Positions 8,223 through 17,751 of a stretch of 64,000 nucleotides of DNA are shown here, piece by piece. The translations under genes were made by a program, and so were the position numbers. The stretch comes from an uncultured Campylobacter sp. (GTDB lineage: Bacteria > Campylobacterota > Campylobacteria > Campylobacterales > Campylobacteraceae): positions 1 to 64,000 of the forward strand of contig UQBJ01000003.1 in the NCBI GenBank assembly GCA_900539255.1, written 5' to 3'. Below the pieces are notes generated by a model. The model saw only the letters and a program-made list of their open reading frames with translations. It did not search any database and was not told the origin of the DNA. Positions within the stretch are counted from its first letter, which is position 1, and the number at the start of each line of letters is the position of its first letter.

Positions 8223-8830
8223 GTAAAGCCATAGTTTTAAACGATAAATTTGAAAAAGCAAGCGAAAGTGCTTTGCCAGCGGAATTTGACAAAATCAACC
8301 CGCACAATCTTTACTTGTATGTCAAATCCTATATGGCAGCACTTCGCGCCAACACAGCCCACACCAAAAACCGCAGTGAAGTAAGTGGCGGTGGCAAAAA
8401 GCCTTGGAGACAAAAGGGGCGTGGCGGAGCAAGAGCTGGCTCGACAAGGACAAATGTTTGGGTAGGCGGTGGCGTAGCCTTTGGTCCTAAAAATAACCGA
8501 AACTATTTCCAAAAAGTCAATAAAAAGCAAAAAAGACTTGCTTTTGAGCGTGCTTTGATGGATAAAGCAAAGACAAATGCCCTTTTCATCGTGCCTAGCC
8601 TTAGTGTAGAAAGTGGTAAAACAAAGGACGCAAACGCTATCATCAAAAAGCTTGCCCTAAAAGATGCTTTAATCGTCAAGGACTTGCTCGATGAAAAAAC
8701 GCTTTTAGCGTTTAGAAATTTAGCACATTGCTATGTAGTCGATATAAGCGAAGTCAATGCTTACTTGATCAGCGTTTTTAACGCCGTGATTATCGAAAAA
8801 TCGGCTTACGAATCAATCATAAAGGGTTAA
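8219..8830 (+). CDS. rplD: Ribosomal protein L4
   Basis: 50S protein with a long loop lining the exit tunnel; in enterobacteria it represses its own operon, which I cannot confirm here. The loop is visible as NRSEVSGGGKKPWRQKGRGG ... WVGGGVAFGP at residues about 50-90. 203 residues. Overlaps rplC by 4 nt and is followed after 1 bp by rplW. Confidence 0.97.
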   Translation: MSKAIVLNDKFEKASESALPAEFDKINPHNLYLYVKSYMAALRANTAHTKNRSEVSGGGKKPWRQKGRGGARAGSTRTNVWVGGGVAFGPKNNRNYFQKVNKKQKRLAFERALMDKAKTNALFIVPSLSVESGKTKDANAIIKKLALKDALIVKDLLDEKTLLAFRNLAHCYVVDISEVNAYLISVFNAVIIEKSAYESIIKG

Positions 8831-8831
8831 A

Positions 8832-9113
8832 ATGGCGGACATTACTGATATAAAAACTATACTCTACACCGAAAAGAGTTTGAATTTGCAAGAAAAAGGC
8901 ATAGTAGTGATACAAACTTCGCCAAAGATGACGAAAAACAGCCTTAAAGCCGTGCTGAAAGAGTATTTTGGTGTAAATGCTCAAAGCATAAATTCTTTAC
9001 GCGTGAATGGCAAGGTGAAGAGATTTCGCGGGCGTTTGGGCGTGAGAAATGATTACAAAAAATTCTATGTTAAGCTGCCAGAGGGCGCAAGCTTAGGAAA
9101 TATGGAGGCGTAA
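8832..9113 (+). CDS. rplW: Ribosomal protein L23
   Basis: 50S protein at the tunnel exit and docking point for SRP and trigger factor. 93 residues with the family pattern ILYTEKSLNLQE and VNGKVKRFRGRLGVRNDYKK. One bp separates it from both neighbours. Confidence 0.97.
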   Translation: MADITDIKTILYTEKSLNLQEKGIVVIQTSPKMTKNSLKAVLKEYFGVNAQSINSLRVNGKVKRFRGRLGVRNDYKKFYVKLPEGASLGNMEA

Positions 9114-9114
9114 A

Positions 9115-9945
9115 ATGGCGATAAAAACATATAAACCATACACCCCAAGTAGGCGTTATATCACAGGGTTAAGCTCTGAGGATATTACCGCAAAGCCAAG
9201 TGTGCGTTCTTTGCTTGTAAAATTAAGTTCAAGTGCTGGACGCAACAGCTATGGGCGTATCACAAGCCGCCACAAACAAGCTGGGGCAAAGAGACTTTAC
9301 AGGGTTATTGACTTTAAACGCCGTAAATTTGGCGTTGAAGGTAGGGTTGTAGCCATAGAGTATGACCCTTACCGCACTTGTCGCATAGCACTCATCGCTT
9401 ATAAAGACGGCGACAAACGCTATATACTCGGCGCAAAAGGCTTAAATGTCGGCGACATAGTTGCCGCAGCTGAAAGTGGGCTTGATATAAAGCCGGGCAA
9501 TGCGATGAAGCTTAAAAATATCCCCGTAGGAACGATAGTGCATAATGTCGAGCTTAAACCGGGCAAAGGCGGACAGATGATTCGTTCGGCTGGGGCTTAC
9601 GCTCAGCTTATGGGTAAGGAAGAAAAATATGTCATCTTGCGCCTTGCAAGCGGTGAGATGAGACAGGTTTTAGCCGAATGTATGGCAAGTATCGGCGAAG
9701 TAGGCAACGAAGAATGGGCAAATGTTACCATAGGCAAGGCTGGACGAAACCGCTACCGCGGAATTCGCCCACAAACTCGTGGTTCGGCGATGAACCCTGT
9801 TGATCACCCACACGGCGGTGGCGAGGGTAAAAAGAATTCAGGTCGCCATCCTGTAACGCCTTGGGGCAAACCAACCAAAGGCTTTAAAACTCGCCGCAAA
9901 AAGGCAAGTGATAAGCTAATCATTTCAAGAAGAAAGGGAAAATAA
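9115..9945 (+). CDS. rplB: Ribosomal protein L2
   Basis: Primary 23S-binding protein of the peptidyl-transferase region. Full-length 276 residues with the catalytic-region signature MNPVDHPHGGGEGKK containing the conserved His, and the basic C-terminal tail GFKTRRKKASDKLIISRRKG. One bp from rpsS. Confidence 0.98.
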   Translation: MAIKTYKPYTPSRRYITGLSSEDITAKPSVRSLLVKLSSSAGRNSYGRITSRHKQAGAKRLYRVIDFKRRKFGVEGRVVAIEYDPYRTCRIALIAYKDGDKRYILGAKGLNVGDIVAAAESGLDIKPGNAMKLKNIPVGTIVHNVELKPGKGGQMIRSAGAYAQLMGKEEKYVILRLASGEMRQVLAECMASIGEVGNEEWANVTIGKAGRNRYRGIRPQTRGSAMNPVDHPHGGGEGKKNSGRHPVTPWGKPTKGFKTRRKKASDKLIISRRKGK

Positions 9946-9946
9946 A

Positions 9947-10228
9947 ATGGCTAGGTCATTGAAAAAAGGTCCTTTTGTCGATGAAAGCGTGATGAAAAAA
10001 GTCATCAACGCAAAAAAAGCAAATGACAACAAACCGATAAAAACTTGGAGTCGCCGAAGCACCATTGTGCCTGATATGATAGGGCTTACCTTTAATGTGC
10101 ATAATGGCAAGAGCTTTATTCCTGTGTATGTAACTGAAAATCACATAGGCTACAAGCTTGGCGAATTCGCCCCAACACGCACTTTCAAAGGGCATAAAGG
10201 CTCTGTGCAAAAGAAAATCGGTAAGTAA
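9947..10228 (+). CDS. rpsS: Ribosomal protein S19
   Basis: 30S head protein that pairs with S13. 93 residues with MARSLKKGPFVDESVMKK, then TWSRRSTIVPDMIGLTF and KLGEFAPTRTFKGHKG, all highly conserved in the family. ATG follows AAAGGGAAAATAAA. Confidence 0.98.
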   Translation: MARSLKKGPFVDESVMKKVINAKKANDNKPIKTWSRRSTIVPDMIGLTFNVHNGKSFIPVYVTENHIGYKLGEFAPTRTFKGHKGSVQKKIGK

Positions 10229-10237
10229 AGGCTAGAT

Positions 10238-10807
10238 ATGAGTAGAGCATTGATTAAATTTATAAGATTATCGCCTACAAAGGCAAGGCTCATCGCAAGG
10301 GAAATTCAAGGTATGAACGCTGAACTTGCTATGGCGAGCTTGAAATTTATGCCAAATAAGGGCGCAAGATATATCGCTAATGCGATTTCATCAGCGGTGG
10401 CAAATGGAGGCTTTGAGGCAAATGAAGTTGAAGTTTTAAGTTGCCGTGTCGATGCGGGTGGGGTTTTAAAACGCTTTCAACCGCGTGCTAGGGGCAGCGC
10501 AAGCCGCATAAGAAAGCCTACTTCACACATTTTAGTTGTCGTGGGTAAGGCTGATGAAAAGGCGAATTTGCAAAAGCCAGCCAAAGCAAGCGCAAAGCCA
10601 AAAAAACCTGAAAGCAAAGCGGTGGCAAATTCAGCACAAGGCGACACAAAGCCAAAGCAAGGCGTAAAAAATTCAACAAAGGCTACAAACAAAGCCACAA
10701 CAAGCGAAGCCAAAAAAGCTGAAAAAGCCCCAGCCAAAAAGAGCCAAAGCACGGCAAATTCAGCTAAAAAGCCAGCTCAAAAAAGCCAAACGAAAAAGGA
10801 AAGCTAA
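10238..10807 (+). CDS. rplV: Ribosomal protein L22 with a long Lys/Ala-rich C-terminal extension
   Basis: 50S protein with a hairpin in the exit tunnel. Core residues 1-105 are normal (ALIKFIRLSPTKARLIAREI, then the hairpin FQPRARGSASRIRKPTSHI). About 84 extra residues follow (from KANLQKPAKASAKPKKPE to the end), rich in Lys, Ala, Ser, Thr and Gln with no predicted fold. Bacterial L22 is usually about 110 residues; I recall modest extensions in Campylobacter, but this one is long (189 in total). The tail would lie on the ribosome surface near the tunnel exit or bind rRNA. Spacing to rpsC is 2 bp. Confidence 0.96.
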   Translation: MSRALIKFIRLSPTKARLIAREIQGMNAELAMASLKFMPNKGARYIANAISSAVANGGFEANEVEVLSCRVDAGGVLKRFQPRARGSASRIRKPTSHILVVVGKADEKANLQKPAKASAKPKKPESKAVANSAQGDTKPKQGVKNSTKATNKATTSEAKKAEKAPAKKSQSTANSAKKPAQKSQTKKES

Positions 10808-10809
10808 AT

Positions 10810-11510
<701 letters not shown>

Positions 11511-11511
<1 letters not shown>

Positions 11512-11936
11512 TGTTAATGCCAAAAAGAACCAAATACCGCAAGCAAATGAAAGGTCGCAACCGCGGCTATGCGTCAAAAGGCACTGAATTCAGCTTTGGC
11601 GATTTTGCTTTAAAGGCTGTGGAGGCTGGGCGCGTGAATTCTAGGCAGATTGAAGCTGCTCGTATCGCTTTAACTCGCTTTGTCAAAAGGCAAGGCAAGA
11701 CTTGGATACGCGTTTTCCCCGACAAGCCACTGACTAAAAAACCGCTTGAAACTCGTATGGGTAAGGGTAAAGGCGGAGTTGAAGAATGGGTGATGAACAT
11801 TAAGCCGGGCAGAATTTTGTTTGAAATGACAGGCGTTGATGAGGCTATGGCGCGTCAAGCGTTGAGCCTTGCTATGCACAAGCTGCCCTTTAAGAGTAAA
11901 TTCATAACAAGAGAGAGTCAAAATGAAATATACTGA
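11511..11936 (+). CDS. rplP: Ribosomal protein L16
   Basis: 50S protein contacting A-site tRNA. 141 residues beginning MLMPKRTKYRKQMKGRNRG, with the internal RIFPDKP-type segment (RVFPDKPLTKKPLETRMGKG) and KGGVEEWV. The Arg in the RMGKGKG loop, a target of the hydroxylase YcfD in other bacteria, is present. Overlaps rpmC by 14 nt. Confidence 0.97.
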
Positions 11937-12120
11937 GCTTAAAGACAAAACAGCCACAGAGCTTAGCAAAATGCTAAAAGATGAGAAGTTGCTTTTGTTT
12001 GAAAAGAAACAAAAGCTCAAAACTATGCAGCTTACAAACCCCAAAGAAATAGGGCAGGTTCGTAAAAACATAGCTCGCATAAACACGGCGATAAACGCTT
12101 TAAATAAGGATAAACAATGA
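11923..12120 (+). CDS. rpmC: Ribosomal protein L29
   Basis: Small helical 50S protein at the tunnel exit. 65 residues: MKYTELKDKTATELSKMLKD, then KQKLKTMQLTNPKEIGQVRK. The start lies inside the end of rplP (14-nt overlap) and its end overlaps rpsQ by 4 nt. Confidence 0.96.
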   Translation: MKYTELKDKTATELSKMLKDEKLLLFEKKQKLKTMQLTNPKEIGQVRKNIARINTAINALNKDKQ

Positions 12121-12368
12121 CATTTAAAAGAGAAATACAAGGCGTTGTTGTGCAAAAAAGCGGCGATAAAACCGCTAGTGTTTTGGTGGAACGCAAGGTC
12201 GTCCATCCAAGATACCGCAAAATAGTCAAACGCTTTAAAAAATACCTTATCCACGATGAAAAAAACACCGCCAAAATCGGCGACACCATAGTTGCTGTGG
12301 AGTGCAGACCGATTTCTAAACGAAAATCCTTTCGCTTAAAAGCGGTGCTTGCCACAGGAGTTGAGTGA
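12117..12368 (+). CDS. rpsQ: Ribosomal protein S17
   Basis: Primary 16S-binding protein. 83 residues with REIQGVVVQKSGDKTASVLV and VVHPRYRKIVKRFKKYLIHD, then GDTIVAVECRPISKRKSFRL. Stop and rplN start share one base (TGATG). Confidence 0.97.
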   Translation: MTFKREIQGVVVQKSGDKTASVLVERKVVHPRYRKIVKRFKKYLIHDEKNTAKIGDTIVAVECRPISKRKSFRLKAVLATGVE

Positions 12369-12736
12369 TGATACAAAGTTTTACAAGACTTGCAGTCGCT
12401 GATAACAGCGGAGCAAAAGAGTTGATGTGCATTAAGGTGCTAGGAGGCAGCAAAAGGCGTTATGCGTCCATAGGCGATGTCATCGTAGCATCTGTGAAAA
12501 AGGCTTTGCCAAATGGCAAGGTAAAAAAAGGACAGGTGGTAAAAGCCGTCATCGTGCGAACCAAAAAAGAAATTCACCGCGATAATGGCTCGCTCATTCG
12601 CTTTGACGAAAATGCTGCTGTTATCCTTGACAACAAAAAAGAACCCATAGGCACGCGTATCTTTGGTCCTGTGGGGCGTGAAGTGAGATATGCGAATTTT
12701 ATGAAAATCGTCTCACTCGCACCGGAGGTATTGTGA
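12368..12736 (+). CDS. rplN: Ribosomal protein L14
   Basis: 50S interface protein. 122 residues starting MIQSFTRLAVADNSGAKELM; the motif GSLIRFDENAAVILDNKKEP is typical. I take the ATG at 12368 over an in-frame GTG three bases earlier because the family begins MIQ. One-base overlap with rplX. Confidence 0.97.
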   Translation: MIQSFTRLAVADNSGAKELMCIKVLGGSKRRYASIGDVIVASVKKALPNGKVKKGQVVKAVIVRTKKEIHRDNGSLIRFDENAAVILDNKKEPIGTRIFGPVGREVRYANFMKIVSLAPEVL

Positions 12737-12957
12737 TGAAAAGAAAAATTAAGAAAAACGATGAAGTAAAGGTTATCGCAGGCAACGACAAGGGCAAGAC
12801 GGGCAAGGTTTTGGCTGTCTTTCCAAAAACGGGCAAGGTTATTGTCGAGGGTTGCAAGGTCGCTAAAAAAGCGGTAAAACCAAGCGATAAAATTCCAAAT
12901 GGTGGCTTTATCAACAAAGAAATGCCTATGGACATTTCAAATGTGGCAAAGGTGTAA
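12736..12957 (+). CDS. rplX: Ribosomal protein L24
   Basis: Assembly-initiating 50S protein with a KOW motif (KKNDEVKVIAGNDKGKTGKV). 73 residues, shorter than the enterobacterial form of about 104 and typical for Campylobacterota. ATG overlaps the rplN stop by one base. Confidence 0.96.
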   Translation: MKRKIKKNDEVKVIAGNDKGKTGKVLAVFPKTGKVIVEGCKVAKKAVKPSDKIPNGGFINKEMPMDISNVAKV

Positions 12958-12960
12958 GTT

Positions 12961-13515
12961 ATGGTAAGATTAAAAGAACGATACAACAAAGAAATCAAAG
13001 CCGCACTCAGCAAGGAATTTGGCTTTAAAAATCCTATGCTCGTGCCGTGCATTGAAAAAGTCGTTATCAGCGTGGGTGCTGGCGAGCTTGCAAAGGATAC
13101 AAAGGTTTTGCAAAATGTCGCCGATACGATTTCGCTCATCGCAGGACAAAAGGCTGTCATCACAAAGGCTAAAAAATCAGTAGCGAGCTTTAAGGTGCGC
13201 GATGGCTTTCCTGTGGGCGTTATGGTAACTTTGAGAAAAAACAATATGTTTATCTTTTTGGATAAACTCATCTCAGTTGCCCTGCCACGCGTGAAAGATT
13301 TTCGTGGGCTTAGCCGCGATGGCTTTGATGGACGAGGAAACTACAACTTTGGGCTTGATGAACAGCTTATGTTTCCAGAGGTTGAGTATGATAAAATTTT
13401 AAGGACACACGGAATGAACATTTCTATCGTAACTACGGCAAATTCAGACAAAGAGGCACAAAGACTGCTTGAACTCATCGGCGTGCCATTCGCAAAAGGA
13501 CGACAAAATGGCTAA
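12961..13515 (+). CDS. rplE: Ribosomal protein L5
   Basis: 5S rRNA-binding protein of the central protuberance. 184 residues, with the family segments ALSKEFGFKNPMLVPCIEKV, AGQKAVITKAKKSVASFKVR and DFRGLSRDGFDGRGNYNFGL. Overlaps rpsN by 8 nt. Confidence 0.97.
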   Translation: MVRLKERYNKEIKAALSKEFGFKNPMLVPCIEKVVISVGAGELAKDTKVLQNVADTISLIAGQKAVITKAKKSVASFKVRDGFPVGVMVTLRKNNMFIFLDKLISVALPRVKDFRGLSRDGFDGRGNYNFGLDEQLMFPEVEYDKILRTHGMNISIVTTANSDKEAQRLLELIGVPFAKGRQNG

Positions 13516-13693
13516 AAAATCAATGATAGCAAAGGCAGCGCGCAAGGCTAAATTCAGCGCACGAGCTTATACAAGGTGTCAAATTTGCGGTAGGGCGCAT
13601 TCAGTGTATAGAGACTTTGGCATTTGCCGTGTATGTTTGCGTAAAATGGCAAACGAGGGCTTAATCCCCGGACTTAAAAAAGCAAGCTGGTGA
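13508..13693 (+). CDS. rpsN: Ribosomal protein S14, zinc-ribbon type
   Basis: 61-residue type Z S14 with four zinc ligands in C-x2-C ... C-x2-C arrangement (CQICGRAHSVYRDFGICRVC). The start MAKKSMIAKAARK lies inside the end of rplE; a longer in-frame start would run through rplE and is not used. Keeping a zinc form in the operon makes this ribosome zinc-dependent unless a paralogue exists elsewhere. Confidence 0.96.
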   Translation: MAKKSMIAKAARKAKFSARAYTRCQICGRAHSVYRDFGICRVCLRKMANEGLIPGLKKASW

Positions 13694-13703
13694 AGGATAA
13701 AAG

Positions 13704-14099
13704 ATGATGAACGACATAATTTCAGACTCACTTTCTCGCATACGAAACGCGGGTATGAGACGACTTGAAAGCACAAAACTCTTGCATTCAAAAGTGGTAG
13801 AAGCACTTGTGGCTATCTTTGAAAGCAAGGGTTATATAGAAAGCTTCAATGTCATCGAAGAGGACAAAAAGAAATTCATTAGCGTTGTCTTGCGTTATGA
13901 TGAGCAAGGCAAATGCGTGATAAACGAGCTAAAAAGGATTTCTAAGCCCGGACGCCGTGTGTATAAGGGCAAAGATGAGATTAAACGCTTTAAAAACGGC
14001 TATGGCACGATAGTTGTCAGCACAAGCAAAGGTGTTTTGCCAAACGATGAAGCCTACAAGGTGGGAGTCGGTGGCGAAATTTTATGCACGATTTGGTAA
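13704..14099 (+). CDS. rpsH: Ribosomal protein S8
   Basis: 16S-binding platform protein; in E. coli it is the repressor of the spc operon. 131 residues starting MMNDIISDSLSRIRNAGMRR and ending GVGGEILCTIW. Start is the first of two ATG codons behind AAGGATAAAAG, which gives the length I expect for Campylobacter. A 58-bp gap before rplF is the longest inside the operon. Confidence 0.97.
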   Translation: MMNDIISDSLSRIRNAGMRRLESTKLLHSKVVEALVAIFESKGYIESFNVIEEDKKKFISVVLRYDEQGKCVINELKRISKPGRRVYKGKDEIKRFKNGYGTIVVSTSKGVLPNDEAYKVGVGGEILCTIW

Positions 14100-14157
14100 A
14101 ATCGGCTTTTTATGGCATTTGGTAGTGATACCATAGACAAATAAAAAGGATAAAAAA

Positions 14158-14694
14158 ATGTCTCGTATAGGCAAACAACCAGTGGCTATTCCAAGCGGAG
14201 TAGAGGTAAAAATAGAGGGCAATTTGCTCAAATTCAAAAAGGGCAATCTTGCCAAAGAGCTTGACACCAAAGCAAATGTGGGTGTTGAGATAAAGGACAA
14301 TGCTATCGTATTTTCGCCAAAGGGCGATGACAGGCAAAGTAGGGCGTATTGGGGAACTTACCGCGCACTTGCTAACAATGTAGTAGTAGGGCTTACACAA
14401 GGTTTTAGCAAAACGCTTGAAATCAACGGCGTGGGCTACAAAGCCGCCCTTAAAGGCAAGGTGTTAGAACTTTCACTTGGCTTTTCGCACCCCATAAACT
14501 ACGCCATACCTGAGGGCATAGAAATCGCGGTGGATAAAAACACCGTCATCATTAAGGGCAGCGACAAGCAAGTTGTAGGACAAGTAGCGGCGCAGATTAG
14601 AGAATTCCGTCCGCCAGAGCCATACAAAGGCAAGGGCGTGAAATACATAGACGAGCGCATTATCCGCAAAGCGGGCAAGACTTCTAAAAAATAA
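14158..14694 (+). CDS. rplF: Ribosomal protein L6
   Basis: 50S protein near the GTPase centre with two similar domains. 178 residues: MSRIGKQPVAIPSGVEVKIE at the start and FRPPEPYKGKGVKYIDERII near the end, both diagnostic. ATG behind AAAAGGATAAAAA. Confidence 0.97.
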   Translation: MSRIGKQPVAIPSGVEVKIEGNLLKFKKGNLAKELDTKANVGVEIKDNAIVFSPKGDDRQSRAYWGTYRALANNVVVGLTQGFSKTLEINGVGYKAALKGKVLELSLGFSHPINYAIPEGIEIAVDKNTVIIKGSDKQVVGQVAAQIREFRPPEPYKGKGVKYIDERIIRKAGKTSKK

Positions 14695-14704
14695 GGTGTG
14701 AAAG

Positions 14705-15061
14705 ATGACAGCAAAGGTATTAAAAAGAAAACTCGCTTTACGCGTAAAGAGAAAAAAACGCATTCGCGCAAACATTTCAGGCACAGCGAGCTTACCAAGA
14801 ATTTCTGTGTTTAAGTCAAACCGCACTTTGTATGTGCAAGCTATTGATGATAGCAAGGCGCACACTTTGGCGAGCATTGATGGCAAAAAATTTGGCGTTA
14901 AGGCAAACAAAGAGGGTGCAAAGGCAATCGGTGCTGAATTTGCTAAGCTTTTAAAGGCAAAAAAGCTTGAAAATGCAGTGTTTGACAGAAATGGGTATTT
15001 GTATCACGGCGTAGTGGCTGAGCTAGCCAACTCTTTACGCCAAAACGGCATAAAGCTATAA
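14705..15061 (+). CDS. rplR: Ribosomal protein L18
   Basis: 5S rRNA-binding protein. 118 residues with LALRVKRKKRIRANISGTAS, PRISVFKSNRTLYVQAIDD and VFDRNGYLYHGVVAELANSL. Ten bp from both neighbours. Confidence 0.97.
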   Translation: MTAKVLKRKLALRVKRKKRIRANISGTASLPRISVFKSNRTLYVQAIDDSKAHTLASIDGKKFGVKANKEGAKAIGAEFAKLLKAKKLENAVFDRNGYLYHGVVAELANSLRQNGIKL

Positions 15062-15071
15062 GGGAGCAAGA

Positions 15072-15521
15072 ATGCAAAGCTATAATAGAGAAGAATTTGA
15101 AGAAATCATTGTCGATATAGGCAGAGTAACTAAGGTCGTCAAAGGCGGACGCCGCTTTCGTTTCACCGCGCTTGTGGTTGTGGGTAACAAAAAAGGGCTT
15201 GTAGGCATAGGCTATGGCAAGGCAAAAGAAGTGCCAGATGCCATTCGCAAGGGCGTTGATGATGCTTTCAAAAATATCATTGAAGTGAAAACCAAAGGCT
15301 CTACCATCGCTCACGATGTTGAGGTGAAATTTAATTCTAGCCGAATTTTACTCAAACCAGCCAGCGAGGGAACGGGCGTTATCGCGGGCGGTTCAACTCG
15401 TCCTATAATGGAGCTTGCGGGCATTAAGGACATTTTGACAAAGTCCTTAGGTTCAAACAACTCCGCAAATGTCGTGCGCGCGACTATCAAGGCACTTACT
15501 ATGTTAAAGGATAGACGATGA
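15072..15521 (+). CDS. rpsE: Ribosomal protein S5
   Basis: 30S accuracy protein. 149 residues: VVKGGRRFRFTALVVVGNKK in the double-stranded RNA-binding domain and GVIAGGSTRPIMELAGIKDI in the second domain. rpmD (L30), which follows rpsE in E. coli, is absent, as usual in this phylum. Overlaps rplO by 4 nt. Confidence 0.97.
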   Translation: MQSYNREEFEEIIVDIGRVTKVVKGGRRFRFTALVVVGNKKGLVGIGYGKAKEVPDAIRKGVDDAFKNIIEVKTKGSTIAHDVEVKFNSSRILLKPASEGTGVIAGGSTRPIMELAGIKDILTKSLGSNNSANVVRATIKALTMLKDRR

Positions 15522-16186
15522 ATTTACAAAAAGCAGCAAATTCCACACACAAAACCAAAAGAATAGGGCGCGGACAAGGTAGCGGTATGGGAAAAACGGC
15601 TACCAAAGGCGGCAAGGGACAAACCGCACGCAAGGGTTATAACGAAAAACGCGGCTTTGAGGGCGGACAGCAGCCATTACAAAGGCGTTTGCCAAAGGTT
15701 GGCTTTACTTCAAAATTTGAAAAAGCCTACGCCATAAATGTCGAAAAGGTAAAAGGCATTTTAGAGCTTGCTGAAATCAGCTTTGAAAGCATTAAAGGCG
15801 TGCATAAATTTCCAAAGTCTGTTAAAAAAATCAAACTCATCGGTGCGGGCGCAAAAGAGCTTGCGAGCAAGATTAAAGACAAAAATATAAGCACCAGCAA
15901 GGGCGAAAATTCAGCTAAAAGCGCAAAGCTGAGCGCACCAAAGCTTGATAAAAAGCCAAATACAGCTTCAAAGAGCGAAAATTCAGGCGCAAAAGTAGAA
16001 AGTGTAAAAGCCGAAAAAAGCGTAAAAACTGAAAAAGCTCCAAGCACAAAAACTGAAAAAAGCGCAAAGGCTGAAAAAGGCACAAAAGCCTCAGCCCAAA
16101 AACCAGCTGCTAAAAAGGCTGCCCCAGCGACAAAAGCCGCAAAACCAGCCAGCACCAAAGCTAAAAAAGAAAGCGATAGTAAATGA
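15518..16186 (+). CDS. rplO: Ribosomal protein L15 with a long Lys/Ala-rich C-terminal extension
   Basis: 50S assembly protein. The core (residues 1 to about 128) is normal: KRIGRGQGSGMGKTATKGGK, GFEGGQQPLQRRLPKVGF and KIKLIGAGAKELASKIK. About 94 more residues follow, made of repeats of the type EKSAKAEKGTKAS and KPAAKKAAPATKAAK, giving 222 in total against 130-150 for typical L15. The tail DNA contains several AAATTC hexamers. Similar composition to the L22 tail upstream. Overlaps secY by 4 nt. Confidence 0.96.
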   Translation: MNLQKAANSTHKTKRIGRGQGSGMGKTATKGGKGQTARKGYNEKRGFEGGQQPLQRRLPKVGFTSKFEKAYAINVEKVKGILELAEISFESIKGVHKFPKSVKKIKLIGAGAKELASKIKDKNISTSKGENSAKSAKLSAPKLDKKPNTASKSENSGAKVESVKAEKSVKTEKAPSTKTEKSAKAEKGTKASAQKPAAKKAAPATKAAKPASTKAKKESDSK

Positions 16187-17448
16187 ACAAAACCCTAACC
16201 AACAAAATCCTTATCACTTTGGCGTTTTTGTTTGCCTACCGCATACTTGCCTTTGTGCCTGTGCCGGGCGTAAATTCAGCCGTGATTACGGATTTTTTCA
16301 ACCAAAATTCAAACAACGCGCTTGGACTTTTCAATATGTTTAGCGGTGGGGCGGCTGAGCGCTTTTCTATCATCAGCCTTGGCGTTATGCCTTATATCAC
16401 CGCGAGCATTATTATGGAGCTTTTAGCAGCCACTTTCCCAAATATAGGCAAGATGAAAAAAGAACGAGATGGAATGCAAAAATATATGCAGATTATCCGC
16501 TACGCCACGATTTTCATCACGCTTATACAAAGCATAGGTGTCAGCATAGGGCTTGGCGGCTTGCACTCACAAAGCGGGCAGGGCGCGATAATGATAAACG
16601 ATATGAATTTATTTGTCTTTCTCTCCGCTATTTCAATGCTTGCAGGCACTATGCTTTTAATGTGGCTTGGCGAGCAAATCACGCAACGCGGCGTTGGCAA
16701 CGGCATTTCGCTCATCATCTTTGCGGGCATTGTGAGCGGCATACCAGCGGCGATAGGTGGCACGGTGGATTTAATCAACACAGGCGAGATGAATTTCTTA
16801 ACCGCCTTTGCGATTTTACTCATCATTTTGCTTACTATCGGGGCGATTATCTTTGTGGAGCTTGGTGAGCGGCGCGTGCCTATTTCTTACTCGCGCAAGG
16901 TTGTGATGCAAAACCAAAACAAACGCATTATGAACTACATACCCATAAAGATAAATTTAAGCGGCGTTATCCCGCCTATCTTTGCGAGCGCGATTTTGAT
17001 GTTTCCAGCGACTATTTTGCAGGCGAGCACGAACGAGTATGTGCGTAAAATCAACGATTATCTCAACCCTGAGGGCTATTTGTTTAACCTACTGACCTTT
17101 TTGTTTGTGATTTTCTTTGCTTATTTTTACGCTTCTATCGTCTTTAACTCCAAAGACATAGCCGAAAATCTCAAAAAACAAGGCGGCTTTATACCGGGCA
17201 TTCGCCCAGGCGAAGGCACGAGCTTGTATTTGAGCGAAGTAGCTTCTCGCCTTACGCTTTCAGGCTCGATTTACTTGGGGCTTGTGGCGACTTTGCCTTG
17301 GGTTTTGGTAAAGCTAATGGGCGTGCCGTTTTACTTTGGTGGCACTTCTGTGCTGATTGTCGTGCAAGTAGCACTTGACACTATGCGCAAAATCGAAGCG
17401 CAAATTTATATGAACAAATACCAAACTTTAAGCGCTGTAGGCTTGTAA
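16183..17448 (+). CDS. secY: Preprotein translocase subunit SecY
   Basis: Channel subunit of the Sec translocon in the inner membrane. 421 residues with about ten membrane segments; conserved segments include FNMFSGGAAERFSIISLGVM, GERRVPISYSRKV in the cytoplasmic ribosome-docking loop and KKQGGFIPGIRPGEGTSLYL. Last gene of the operon: adk, map or infA do not follow, and a hairpin lies right after the stop. Confidence 0.98.
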   Translation: MNKTLTNKILITLAFLFAYRILAFVPVPGVNSAVITDFFNQNSNNALGLFNMFSGGAAERFSIISLGVMPYITASIIMELLAATFPNIGKMKKERDGMQKYMQIIRYATIFITLIQSIGVSIGLGGLHSQSGQGAIMINDMNLFVFLSAISMLAGTMLLMWLGEQITQRGVGNGISLIIFAGIVSGIPAAIGGTVDLINTGEMNFLTAFAILLIILLTIGAIIFVELGERRVPISYSRKVVMQNQNKRIMNYIPIKINLSGVIPPIFASAILMFPATILQASTNEYVRKINDYLNPEGYLFNLLTFLFVIFFAYFYASIVFNSKDIAENLKKQGGFIPGIRPGEGTSLYLSEVASRLTLSGSIYLGLVATLPWVLVKLMGVPFYFGGTSVLIVVQVALDTMRKIEAQIYMNKYQTLSAVGL

Positions 17449-17475
17449 ATTCGCCGATGGCATTTGGGCGAATTT
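17447..17475 (+). terminator. Hairpin after secY
   Basis: AAATTCGCC (17447-17455) pairs with GGCGAATTT (17467-17475) around an 11-nt loop, starting inside the secY stop codon. No U-tract follows, so it may act as a terminator or as an mRNA 3-prime stabiliser. The remaining 230 bp to the sigma-28 promoter are AT-rich with no gene. Confidence 0.5.
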
Positions 17476-17689
17476 ACGGCTGTTTATCGCATTTGGGGCT
17501 GATAAATTTAGCTTTTATGGGCTGAATTTACTAGCCTTATAAAATTTAATTTTAGCTTTATAAATCTATAAATTCAGCATTATGGCGGTTATCTCACTTG
17601 TCTTTGCATTGTTTTTTAAAAGGCGTGGCAAGCCATAAGCAAGGACAATCCAAAATTTAAATTTTGCATTAAATTTAGTGCAAATTTTC

Positions 17690-17716
17690 TAAACGCCACA
17701 CCCAAAATGCCGATAT
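17690..17716 (+). promoter_or_regulatory. Sigma-28 (FliA) promoter
   Basis: TAAA at 17690-17693, 15-bp spacer, then GCCGATAT at 17709-17716. This matches the flagellar sigma-28 pattern TAAA-N15-GCCGATAA in all but the last base. It lies 35 bp before the ATG at 17752, so the downstream gene should be a late flagellar-class gene. Confidence 0.8.
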
Positions 17717-17751
17717 ATCTCTTTAAATTTATACTAAAAAAAGGATTTAAA

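Noticed and set aside
10477..10752. Minus-strand hydrophobic Ala/Phe/Leu frame over the L22 tail
   Set aside because: Antisense of a Lys/Ala-rich tail always reads Phe/Ala/Leu; no ribosome site. The same applies to the frame at 15727-16158 over the L15 tail.
17707..17751. Upstream ATG extending the sigma-28-controlled protein by 15 residues
   Set aside because: The codon lies within the -10 region of the promoter, before the transcript start.
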